Assembly: GCF_031846305.1 (NCBI RefSeq)
Contig: NZ_JAVRHY010000004.1
Span: forward strand, 222,593 to 286,592
Source: Spectribacter acetivorans
Lineage (GTDB): Bacteria; Pseudomonadota; Gammaproteobacteria; Nevskiales; Salinisphaeraceae
Length of the DNA stretch: 64,000 nucleotides
Direction: 5' to 3'
Part shown: in pieces, positions 26,840 through 34,886 of the stretch
How the letters are laid out: each line of letters begins with the position of its first letter
Numbering within the stretch: the stretch's first letter is position 1
Translations under genes and position numbers: made by a program
The notes under the pieces: model-generated
Database searches by the model: none
What the model was told of the DNA's origin: nothing
The model's input: only the letters and a program-made list of their open reading frames with translations

Positions 26840-27787
26840 ATGGACAGCCACGCCGTCACCGTCCGGACCGTGGTCGATGCGCTGGCCCCCGCCCTGGCAT
26901 TGCGCTGGCACGGGGCGCCGACCGGCGGCGACAATCGCCTGGACCAGCCTGCCGGCGGCGAGACCGTGCCCAAGGTCGGTTATCTGAACTTCATCCATCC
27001 GCCGCGGGTACAGATCATCGGCGCGGCGGAAGCCACCTATCTGCGTCAGGCCTCGCCGGCACTGCGCGACCACATCATCGACCGCGTGCGCACCAGCGAC
27101 ACCGCGATGATCGTGATCGCCGACGGCATGAGCCTGGAAGAACCCCACGCCCGGGCGCTGCAGGGCGCCGGCATCGCCCTGCTGGCCACGGACACCCCGG
27201 CGCACAAGGTCAGCTACCGGATGCGCCATTACCTGAGTTCGGCGCTGGCCCGACGCACTACGGTACACGGGGTATTCCTGGAGATTCTCAGCATCGGCCT
27301 GCTGCTTACCGGGCGGCCGGCCGTGGGCAAGAGCGAACTCGCGCTGGAGCTGATCACCCGCGGCCATCGACTGGTGGCCGACGATGCCCCCGAATTCGCC
27401 CTGCTGGGCCCGGACGATCTCAACGGCGGCTGTCCGCCGGTGCTGCAGGACTTTCTCGAAGTCCGCGGCCTGGGCGTGCTCAACATCCGGGCCATGTTCG
27501 GCGAAGCCGCGATCAAGCGCCGCAAGCAACTGGGGCTGATCATCAACCTGCTGCGGCCGGACGATCCCGACCTGCCCGTCACCGACCGGCTCTCGGGAAG
27601 CCGCCGGGAACGCGACATCCTGGAAGTGGCGATTCCCGAGATCACCCTGCCGGTGGCCCCCGGCCACAACCTGGCGGTGCTGGTGGAGGCCGCCTGCCGC
27701 GATCACCTGCTGCGCCAGCAGGGCCATCGCAGCGACGAAATCTTCGCTGCGCGGCAGGCCGCGCACATGCAGGACGGGGCGGCCTGA
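26840..27787 (+). CDS. hprK: HPr kinase/phosphorylase HprK
   Basis: Bifunctional enzyme that phosphorylates or dephosphorylates HPr on Ser46. It has 315 residues from the ATG at 26840. A Walker A motif GRPAVGKS (ending K164-S165) is followed by LVADDAPEF, and the HprK signature EVRGLGVLNI is present. HprK is absent from enteric bacteria but found in Xanthomonadales-like and betaproteobacterial PTS clusters, and the partner Ser46 is present in the HPr encoded at 29079. It overlaps rapZ by one base (TGATG). Confidence 0.93.
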   Translation: MDSHAVTVRTVVDALAPALALRWHGAPTGGDNRLDQPAGGETVPKVGYLNFIHPPRVQIIGAAEATYLRQASPALRDHIIDRVRTSDTAMIVIADGMSLEEPHARALQGAGIALLATDTPAHKVSYRMRHYLSSALARRTTVHGVFLEILSIGLLLTGRPAVGKSELALELITRGHRLVADDAPEFALLGPDDLNGGCPPVLQDFLEVRGLGVLNIRAMFGEAAIKRRKQLGLIINLLRPDDPDLPVTDRLSGSRRERDILEVAIPEITLPVAPGHNLAVLVEAACRDHLLRQQGHRSDEIFAARQAAHMQDGAA

Positions 27788-28644
27788 TGCGGCTGGTGAT
27801 CGTCAGCGGACTGGCCGGATCGGGCAAGTCGGTGGCCCTGGGCATGCTCGAGGATCTGGGCTACTACTGCATCGACAACCTGCCGATCACGCTGCTGCGC
27901 GACGTCACCGCCGACAGCCTGCGGCGCGAGGAGCTCGATATCGAGCGGCTGGCCGTGGGCGTCGACGCCCGGGCCCGGTCACGCCAGATTGCCGCCTTCC
28001 CCGAGGGCGTGGCCACCCTGCGCGCGGGCGGGCTCGACGTGCAGGTGCTGTACCTGGAAGCCGACGACGAGGTGATCCTGCGCCGCTACGGGGAAACCCG
28101 CCGCAAGCATCCGCTTACCGACGCCGAGACCCCACTGGTGGAGGCGGTGCGCGCCGACCGCGAGCTGATGCGGCCGATCGCCGATCAGGCCGATCTGACC
28201 ATCGATACCAGCCGCACCAACATCCACCAGTTGCGCGAACTCATCCGCACCCGCGTGGAAGCCGCCAGCGACGGCGGGCTGTCGATCCTGCTGCAGTCAT
28301 TCGGCTTCAAGTACGGGGTGCCGGACGCGGTGGACTTCGTGTTCGACGTGCGCTGCCTACCCAATCCCCACTGGCAGGACGGGCTGCGCGAAGCCACCGG
28401 ACGCGATCCGGCGGTGGCCGAGTTTCTGGAAAAGTCGCACGAGACCGTGAAGATGCGCGACGATATCGCTGGTTTCATCGAAGCCTGGCTGCCGGCGTTC
28501 GAGCGCGAGAACCGCGCCTACATCACGGTTGCCATCGGCTGCACCGGGGGGCGGCACCGGTCCGTCTACCTGGTGGAACGGATTCACGAACGGTTGCGCG
28601 AGCATTACCCGCGCACCCAGATCAAACACACGGAGCTGCCATGA
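27787..28644 (+). CDS. rapZ: RNase adapter protein / nucleotide-binding RapZ
   Basis: P-loop protein (285 residues) that in E. coli directs RNase E to the small RNA GlmZ to control glucosamine-6-phosphate synthesis. Walker A is GLAGSGKS at residues 6-13. YYCIDNLP and the C-terminal RNA-binding-domain signature FGFKYGVP, RCLPNPHW and IGCTGGRHRSVYL are present. Its place after ptsN-hprK is standard for this cluster type. Confidence 0.95.
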   Translation: MRLVIVSGLAGSGKSVALGMLEDLGYYCIDNLPITLLRDVTADSLRREELDIERLAVGVDARARSRQIAAFPEGVATLRAGGLDVQVLYLEADDEVILRRYGETRRKHPLTDAETPLVEAVRADRELMRPIADQADLTIDTSRTNIHQLRELIRTRVEAASDGGLSILLQSFGFKYGVPDAVDFVFDVRCLPNPHWQDGLREATGRDPAVAEFLEKSHETVKMRDDIAGFIEAWLPAFERENRAYITVAIGCTGGRHRSVYLVERIHERLREHYPRTQIKHTELP

Positions 28645-28678
28645 CGCCTGTCGGTATCCCGGTACGGGACAACCCCTC

Positions 28679-29086
28679 ATGATCGGTGTCGTGCTCATCA
28701 CTCACGGTCAACTGGGCCAGCAGCTGGTCGACACCGTGACCGGCATGCTTGGCGGCCTGAGCCTGGCCACCGAGGTGGTGGCCGTCCACCGCCATGACGA
28801 CCCGGATGAACGGGCCGAACAGGCCGCCGCCGCGATGGCCCGGCTGGGCGACTGCAGCGAACTGCTGCTGCTCACCGACGCCTTCGGCTCCACCCCGAGC
28901 AACATCGCCAACCGTCTGGCCGGACCGGGTCGGCGGGTGGTGGCCGGCGTCAACCTGCCGATGCTGGTACGTATCTACAACTATCCCGATCTCGAGCTGG
29001 GCCGGATGATCGAAAGCGCGGTGGAAGCCGGGCGTAACGGCATCATGCCCTGCGGGGATACCAGCGGAGACAACGCCCGTGGTTGA
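28679..29086 (+). CDS. PTS mannose-family EIIA-like protein
   Basis: Single-domain EIIA of the mannose class, 135 residues, with the phosphorylatable H9 in VVLITHGQ and the second signature LTDAFGSTPSNIA. No EIIB, EIIC or EIID partner is present, so it probably has a regulatory role rather than sugar uptake. It follows rapZ by 34 bp and overlaps the HPr gene by eight bases. Confidence 0.9.
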   Translation: MIGVVLITHGQLGQQLVDTVTGMLGGLSLATEVVAVHRHDDPDERAEQAAAAMARLGDCSELLLLTDAFGSTPSNIANRLAGPGRRVVAGVNLPMLVRIYNYPDLELGRMIESAVEAGRNGIMPCGDTSGDNARG

Positions 29087-29348
29087 ACGCGAGCTGTCCA
29101 TCGTCAATCGTCTGGGCCTGCATGCCCGGGCGGCATCCAAGTTCGTGCAGACCGCGGCCGGCTTCGACGCCGATCTCAAGGTCAGCAAGGACGGCCGTGA
29201 GGTCTCGGGCAAGTCGATCATGGGCATCATGATGCTGGCCGCCGCCCGCGGCAGCCGCATTCTGGTACGCGCCGAAGGCCCCGACGCCGAGGCCGCCGTG
29301 GATGCGCTGGAAGAACTGGTGCGCGACCGCTTCGGCGAGGGCGAATAG
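29079..29348 (+). CDS. ptsH: Phosphocarrier protein HPr
   Basis: Phosphocarrier of 89 residues. Both regulatory sites are intact: the catalytic H15 in RLGLHARAA and the HprK target S46 in GKSIMGIMML. It overlaps the EIIA-Man gene by eight bases and is followed by ptsI after 43 bp. Because the neighbours are PtsN and HprK, NPr would be an equally fair name; sequence alone does not separate the two. Confidence 0.93.
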   Translation: MVERELSIVNRLGLHARAASKFVQTAAGFDADLKVSKDGREVSGKSIMGIMMLAAARGSRILVRAEGPDAEAAVDALEELVRDRFGEGE

Positions 29349-29391
29349 CCATGCTGACGGCGTCATTCCTCCCGACCATGCAGGCCACGCC

Positions 29392-31134
29392 ATGAGCCTG
29401 TGGCTGTCCGGCATCGGCGTGTCGCGCGGCATCGCCATCGGGCGCGTGCACCGCATCCACGCCACCGATCTCGATATTCCCGAGTACGAGATCGCCGCGG
29501 ACGCGCTGGACGCCGAAGTCCAGCGCTTCGAGGAAGGCCTGGCCCGGACCCGGGAACAGCTCGAAACCATCCGCGACCAGGTTCCGGCCAACGCGCCGCC
29601 GGAAATCGCGGCGTTCATCGAGACCCATCTGCTGATGCTCGAGGACAGCGCTCTGTCCGACACCGTGGCCAAGCTGATCCGCGAGCATCACTGCAATGCG
29701 GAGTGGGCCCTGAAGCTGCAACAGGACCATCTGGTATCCGTGTTCGATCAGATGGACGACGCCTACCTGCGCACCCGGCGCGACGACGTGGTGCACGTCA
29801 CCGCCCGCCTGCAGCGAGTGCTGCTCAAGGAGGAGCGCCACATCGAGGCGCGGCGCGAGGCCAATCGCGAACCACCGGTAATCGTCGCCGACGACCTGAC
29901 GCCGGCGGATATCATCATCCTGCATCAGCAGGGGGTGGGCGCGTTCATTTCCGAGCACGGCGGCCCGCTGTCGCACAGCGCGATTCTCGCCCGCAGCCTG
30001 CGCATTCCCGCCGTGGTGGGCATGCATGCGGCGCGGCGGCTGCTGCTGGACGACGAGACCGTAGTAGTGGACGGCGAGGCCGGTCACGTCCTGGCCGCGC
30101 CGGATGCCGAGGCCATCGAGTTCTACCGCCACCGTCAGAAACGGGATCAGCGCTACCGGCGCATGCTCGGCAAGCTCAAGGGCGAGCCGGCGGTTACCGC
30201 CGACGGCGTGCCCATCCGCCTGCTGGCCAACGTGGAACTACCCGATGACAGCGCCGATGCCGCCGAAGTAGGCGCCGACGGTATCGGCCTGTACCGCACC
30301 GAATTCCTGTACATGAACCGCGAGGACATGCCCACCGAGGAGGAGCAACTGGCCGCCTACCGGCGGGTACTGCGCTCGGTGGACGGCCCGGTGACCATCC
30401 GCACCCTGGATCTTGGCGCGGACAAGACCCTCGGTCAGGGGCGCGACCCGGCGCAGTCCACCAACCCGGCCCTGGGCCTGCGCGCAATCCGGCTGTGCCT
30501 CAAGGAAACGGACATGTTCAGGGTCCAGCTGCGGGCCCTGCTGCGCGCCTCGGCCGAAGGCGACGTGCGGGTGATGCTGCCGATGATTTCCAACACCCAG
30601 GAACTCAAGCAGACCCGCCACCTGATCGGCGAGACCATGAACCAGTTGCGCGCGGAGGGGCATGCATTCAACAGCGCCCTGCCGGTGGGGGCGATGATCG
30701 AGGTGCCGGCGGCGGCCCTGTCCGCCCCGTTGCTGGCCCGACATGCCGACTTCTTTTCCCTGGGCACCAATGACCTGATCCAGTACACCCTGGCCATGGA
30801 CCGGGTGGATGACGAGATCAACTATCTGTACGACCCGCTGCACCCGGCCGTCCTGCGCCTGATCAAGCTGACCATCGAGGCCGGGGAACAGGCCCCGATA
30901 CCGGTATCCATGTGCGGCGAGATGGCCTCCGACCGGCGCTACACGCGCCTGCTTCTGGGGCTGGGGCTGACCGAGTTCTCCATGCACCCGGCCAGCATTC
31001 TCGAGGTCAAGCAGCTGATCATGCAGTCGAACGTGGCCGCCCTGCGCGAACAGGTGGACGCCATGCTCGCCTGCAGCGATGCCGACGAGTTCCGCGAGCA
31101 TCTGGACGCACTCGACGAACCGGCGCCCGCCTGA
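29392..31134 (+). CDS. ptsI: PTS enzyme I, phosphoenolpyruvate-protein phosphotransferase
   Basis: Cytoplasmic enzyme passing phosphate from PEP to HPr. It has 580 residues from the ATG at 29392, close to E. coli EI (575). The active-site H195 lies in HGGPLSHSAILARS; the C-terminal PEP-binding TIM barrel contains GIGLYRTEFLYM, FFSLGTNDLIQYTLA and VSMCGEMA. It lacks an N-terminal GAF domain, so it is EI rather than PtsP (EI-Ntr), although the cluster looks regulatory. Confidence 0.93.
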   Translation: MSLWLSGIGVSRGIAIGRVHRIHATDLDIPEYEIAADALDAEVQRFEEGLARTREQLETIRDQVPANAPPEIAAFIETHLLMLEDSALSDTVAKLIREHHCNAEWALKLQQDHLVSVFDQMDDAYLRTRRDDVVHVTARLQRVLLKEERHIEARREANREPPVIVADDLTPADIIILHQQGVGAFISEHGGPLSHSAILARSLRIPAVVGMHAARRLLLDDETVVVDGEAGHVLAAPDAEAIEFYRHRQKRDQRYRRMLGKLKGEPAVTADGVPIRLLANVELPDDSADAAEVGADGIGLYRTEFLYMNREDMPTEEEQLAAYRRVLRSVDGPVTIRTLDLGADKTLGQGRDPAQSTNPALGLRAIRLCLKETDMFRVQLRALLRASAEGDVRVMLPMISNTQELKQTRHLIGETMNQLRAEGHAFNSALPVGAMIEVPAAALSAPLLARHADFFSLGTNDLIQYTLAMDRVDDEINYLYDPLHPAVLRLIKLTIEAGEQAPIPVSMCGEMASDRRYTRLLLGLGLTEFSMHPASILEVKQLIMQSNVAALREQVDAMLACSDADEFREHLDALDEPAPA

Positions 31135-31233
31135 CTACAGGCGCGTTTCGCGCTCGGTGTCGCCGGTGGCCACAACTGCACGTGGTCGCGCCTTTCTTCT
31201 TCTCGAAACTTGAAACCCGAAACCTGAAGCGGG

Positions 31234-31259
31234 CGGCAGGCGGCAATAGACGCCTGCCG
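31234..31259 (+). terminator. Possible terminator hairpin after ptsI
   Basis: CGGCAGGCG and CGCCTGCCG form a perfect 9-bp stem around an 8-base loop in the 181-bp ptsI-mgtE gap. There is only TCATT after the stem and no U-run, so it may slow rather than end transcription. Confidence 0.3.
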
Positions 31260-31315
31260 TCATTACCGGTACCTTCACGCAGTCCCCACGCGTCCCGCGA
31301 CCGAGCCCGACAGGC

Positions 31316-32683
31316 ATGACCGAAGCCGCGCAACTCGACGAGTCCACGGCCTCCGAGGCCCGCCTGCAATACCTGCATGAGGTGCTGGAATCCGGCCGCA
31401 TGCGCCGGCTCAAGCCCCTGCTGCATTCGTTGCATCCCGCCGAGACCGCGCTGCTGCTCGAGGGCGTGCCGCGCACCAAGCGCATGCTCGTGTGGGGCCT
31501 GGTGCCCGACGACGATCACGGCGAGGTGCTGCTGCACGTCAACGACGAGGTCCGCAGCCAGCTGATCGAGGGCCTGGACGACGACGTCCTGCTGGCCGCC
31601 GCCGACGGCCTGGAAATGGACGACCTGGCGGACCTGCTCGAGGACCTGCCGGAGACGGTCACCCAGCAGGTTCTGCGGTCCATGGACCAGCAGAACCGCG
31701 AGCGCCTGGAATCGGTGCTGTCCTACCCGGCCGACTCCGCCGGCGGTCTGATGAATACCGACACGGTCACGGTGCGCCCGGACGTGTCGCTGGACGTGGT
31801 GGCCCGCTACCTGCGCCAGCGCGCCCAGCTACCGGACCAGACCGACACTCTGTTCGTGGTCAGCCGCTACGGCCGTTACCTAGGCATGCTGTCGCTGGCC
31901 CGCCTGGTGACGCTCGACCCGGAACGCGACGTCTCCGAAGTCATGGACACCTCGGTGGAAGGCCTGCTCGTCGACATGCCGGCCAGCCAGGTGGCCAAGC
32001 GCTTCCAGGATCTCGACCTGATCTCCGCCCCGGTGGTGGACGATAACGAGCGGCTGGTCGGCCGCATCACCATCGACGACGTGGTCGATGTGATCCGCGA
32101 CGAGGCCGAGCACAGCATCATGAGCATGGCCGGCCTCGACGAGGAGGAGGACGTGTTCGCCCCCATCGCCCGCAGTGCCCGTCGGCGCGCGGTATGGCTG
32201 GGCATCAACCTGTTCACGGCATTTCTCGCCGCCCAGGTCGTGGGCCTGTTCGAGGCCACCCTCTCCGAAGTGGTCGCGCTGGCGGTGCTGATGCCCATCG
32301 TCGCCTCCATGGGCGGCATCGGCGGCAGTCAGACGCTGACCATCATGATCCGCGGTCTGGCCATGGGACAGATCGCGTTCTCCAATGCCCGCACGTTGTT
32401 CTTCAAGGAACTGGCGGTGGCGATGATCAACGGCGTCACCTGGGGCCTGGTCGTGGGCGTGGTGGCCTATATCTGGTTCGGCAATATCACCCTGGGCGTA
32501 GTGATCGGCACCGCTCTGATATTCAATCAGATCGGCGCAGCCGTGGCCGGCGTGGGCCTGCCGCTGCTGATGCGCAAGATGGGCATCGATCCGGCTCTGG
32601 CCGGTACCGTGGTGTTGACCACGATTACCGATATTGTGGGTTTCGGGTTGTTTCTGGGGATGGGGACGTTGTTGCTGCTCTGA
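31316..32683 (+). CDS. mgtE: Magnesium transporter MgtE
   Basis: Inner-membrane Mg2+ channel-like transporter, 455 residues. Domain order is the MgtE N domain (about 20-125; LLEDLPETVTQQVLRSMD), two CBS domains (about 140-265), then a five-helix pore domain (about 285-455) with VLMPIVASMGGIGGSQT, a conserved pore and Mg2+-binding region. It follows the PTS genes, a linkage also seen in Xanthomonas-like genomes. A DLLEDLPE-type acidic surface in the N domain is the expected Mg2+ sensor. Confidence 0.96.
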   Translation: MTEAAQLDESTASEARLQYLHEVLESGRMRRLKPLLHSLHPAETALLLEGVPRTKRMLVWGLVPDDDHGEVLLHVNDEVRSQLIEGLDDDVLLAAADGLEMDDLADLLEDLPETVTQQVLRSMDQQNRERLESVLSYPADSAGGLMNTDTVTVRPDVSLDVVARYLRQRAQLPDQTDTLFVVSRYGRYLGMLSLARLVTLDPERDVSEVMDTSVEGLLVDMPASQVAKRFQDLDLISAPVVDDNERLVGRITIDDVVDVIRDEAEHSIMSMAGLDEEEDVFAPIARSARRRAVWLGINLFTAFLAAQVVGLFEATLSEVVALAVLMPIVASMGGIGGSQTLTIMIRGLAMGQIAFSNARTLFFKELAVAMINGVTWGLVVGVVAYIWFGNITLGVVIGTALIFNQIGAAVAGVGLPLLMRKMGIDPALAGTVVLTTITDIVGFGLFLGMGTLLLL

Positions 32684-33351
32684 CTAAAACTCAGACTGCC
32701 CCGCAGACCGGAATAAGCGGAAACTTTTCGGCGATTCAGAAATCCCGAATCGTCGTAGGCGAAAGAAGATTCCGCCCCGCTGAAGCGGGCCGGGTGACTT
32801 TCTTGTGCGACAAGAAAGTCACCAAAGAAACGCTCCCGGCGGGCGAGTCCTGCCTCGAACGGGGTTCGAGGCAGGATGCCCTGTGCGCTTCGGTCAGCGA
32901 GGGGGTGTTTCGACGGATCATCCATGACCCGGCGAAAACCGCGCGCCCGTCCTGGGCGCGCCCCTTCGGGCCGGGAACCTCGCCGCCCTGCAGTGCTCGG
33001 CTCGTCCCGACGGGAATGAAGAAAAGGTGCCACAGCCGGGTGAGATCGCTTCTTCCCTCCCGTTAGCGCTTGCCGCCTGGCCGGCGGGCCATAGGGTAAG
33101 CCGGACAGGACGTCCGGCTTAGCGCCGCCGGCACACGGAGGTGCCGTCGGCGCGACCCGGCCATGGCCCGGCGGCCAGGCGGGCACCCCTCGGTCAGCCT
33201 TCGCTGACCGAGGGGCAAGCGGTCCGGGTCGCCTTTCTTTTCGTGTCTTTTCTTTGGCGACGCAAAGAAAAGAGACTCGCCCTTCAGGGCGAAATTCTTA
33301 TATTTTCGGGCAAGCATTCAGGCCGGGCGATCACCGCCATAATGGCCGGCA
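32684..33351. repeat. Non-coding mosaic of at least seven near-perfect hairpins
   Basis: No gene is supported in these 668 bp. Inverted repeats, stem/loop in bases: 32794-32822 (13/3, GTGACTTTCTTGT), 32850-32874 (11/3), 32941-32961 (8/5), 33097-33121 (10/5), 33122-33153 (13/6, one mismatch), 33186-33215 (13/4, CCCCTCGGTCAGC) and 33246-33273 (11/6). The long open frames crossing it are made by repeat composition, have no ribosome-binding site and match no family I recognise. Confidence 0.75.
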
Positions 33352-33894
33352 TTAGTTGCCACGCCCCCGCTCGGCCCGACAAGCCTCCCCCATGGAAGGC
33401 GGCCGCCCGAGCCGCCGAAAACTGCCATCCGCCTGCCGCTTCTCGACCGTGATTCGGCAGCGCCCGGCTTCCAGGTCCACGTTGTTGATCAAGCGGTACT
33501 CGGCCCCCGGATCCGCCAGGAATGCCAGATCGTCGATCAGGCACTTGCGGTCTTCGGTTCCCTGCCAGAACAGTTCCACGGCAAGCGGCTGATTGGCCGG
33601 CAGCGTTACCCTGCTCTCCGGCTGCTCATAATCAACCTGGCGGATATCGCCGAGCGGCCGACGCTGCCGACTGCAGAAACTCGGTTTGGCGAACAGGTAC
33701 AAGCCGCTCACGCCCACGGCCCGCCCCATGAAACCCTCGCCCAATCGATTGCTGGTATAGGTCAGCGTGGCCTGCGGCCCGACAATCGGCTCGTCATAGG
33801 TCGGCGCGCGCTGCATACAACCGGCGGCAAGCAGCGCGGCGGCACCCGCCAGCGCAAGTCTCGCGGCGTCGTTCAGGCGTAGGTTTCCTTCCAC
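33352..33894 (-). CDS. Putative lipoprotein of unknown function
   Basis: A 180-residue protein from a GTG start overlapping the end of the preceding membrane-protein gene by 22 bp. A hydrophobic signal peptide ends in the lipobox LLAAGC with Cys at about residue 26. The mature part is probably beta-rich and contains four more cysteines (in SFCSR, RKCLI, GRCRI and EACRA) that could pair. I do not recognise the family. It is the last gene of a three-gene set with a patatin and a voltage-sensor-like protein. Confidence 0.6.
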   Translation of the reverse strand: MEGNLRLNDAARLALAGAAALLAAGCMQRAPTYDEPIVGPQATLTYTSNRLGEGFMGRAVGVSGLYLFAKPSFCSRQRRPLGDIRQVDYEQPESRVTLPANQPLAVELFWQGTEDRKCLIDDLAFLADPGAEYRLINNVDLEAGRCRITVEKRQADGSFRRLGRPPSMGEACRAERGRGN

Positions 33895-34886
33895 CGCTGT
33901 ACCCGTACCTGCTCCTTGAGCAGCTCCACCACCTCGACAATCGCCTCGTTGATATCGGGGCTGACGCTGGCCTGTGTTTCCAGCAGCTGGGCCAGGACGC
34001 TGTCGGCAATGTGCTGGACCATGTCGTCGAACTCGTCCGACTCCAGGCCGGTGACGGCTTCGTCGAGCACGCTGTTGACGGCATCACGGATGGCCCATTC
34101 CAGGCTGCGTGTCACTGCCGCGCCCAGCATCGGCACGCGCTCCACGCCGGCGATGGCGACGTTGTCCGACACCGCGCGATTGACCAGCTTGCTGACGTAG
34201 CCCTGGATCTCGTCGCGATTGTCGCCGTAGGCCTTGGTCACGGCCGCCTCGATGCGCTGGCTGATCACGTTGACCAGCTGCTGCCGGCGGGGCTGGATGA
34301 TCTCCTGGAGCACGCGGGTGGTCAGATCCTTGCCGCCGCTACGCACCTCCTCCTGGATGCCATCGAGCACGTTCACCACCACCCGGTCGGAGACCTCTTC
34401 CACCAGGATGTCGTAGTACTTCTTGGCGAACGCATAGGCCCGCCACTGACGGACGTCGATCAGCCCCAGCCGCTGCAGACGGATGCCCAGAGCCAGCACG
34501 CGCAGCACGCGCAACCAGCGGAAACCGGCCAGCGGAATGCAGCCGAGCACGTCGTACCAGTGCACGAAGGGATAGAAGAACCAGCGGTGGTAGCGCTGAT
34601 ACCAGATGGCCAGGCCCCAGCCGATCAGCACGTCGGCAATGAAGATGGCCACGAAGTAGAGATCGATGGTGGCGAAATGCTCGTGCACGGTGGCGGCATA
34701 CCAGTCATGCACCGCCGGCGAGAGCCAGGCGACACCAGCGGCGAAGGTCTCGATCACGAACAGGCTGTCGAAGAGGATCAGCCCGAGATTGATCGCTACC
34801 AGGGCGAGCACGGTCAGGTCCCAGGCCAGCCCGGCCCAGGCGAGCGTGCCCCGGCCACTCGGCCGAATGACCGGCGCCCGGCTCAC
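33873..34886 (-). CDS. Membrane protein with voltage-sensor-like N-terminal module, function unknown
   Basis: The GTG at 34886 overlaps the patatin stop (GTGA), giving 337 residues. Hydrophobic spans lie at about 22-46, 72-95 and 104-122. A fourth segment at about 121-143 has arginines every third residue (R123, R126, R129) and again at R136 and R139, like the S4 helix of voltage sensors. No pore helix or K+ filter (TVGYG) follows; instead about 190 residues of charged, helical soluble sequence make up the C-terminal half. The function is not known; an ion-transport-family relative is one possibility. Confidence 0.6.
   Translation of the reverse strand: MSRAPVIRPSGRGTLAWAGLAWDLTVLALVAINLGLILFDSLFVIETFAAGVAWLSPAVHDWYAATVHEHFATIDLYFVAIFIADVLIGWGLAIWYQRYHRWFFYPFVHWYDVLGCIPLAGFRWLRVLRVLALGIRLQRLGLIDVRQWRAYAFAKKYYDILVEEVSDRVVVNVLDGIQEEVRSGGKDLTTRVLQEIIQPRRQQLVNVISQRIEAAVTKAYGDNRDEIQGYVSKLVNRAVSDNVAIAGVERVPMLGAAVTRSLEWAIRDAVNSVLDEAVTGLESDEFDDMVQHIADSVLAQLLETQASVSPDINEAIVEVVELLKEQVRVQRWKETYA

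Noticed and set aside
32194..33066. Long open frame covering the mgtE end and hairpin region
   Set aside because: It lies in another frame of mgtE and then reads through inverted repeats; there is no start signal or recognisable domain.
32684..33351. CRISPR array
   Set aside because: The inverted repeats are all different and irregularly spaced; there are no repeated units with unique spacers and no cas genes.
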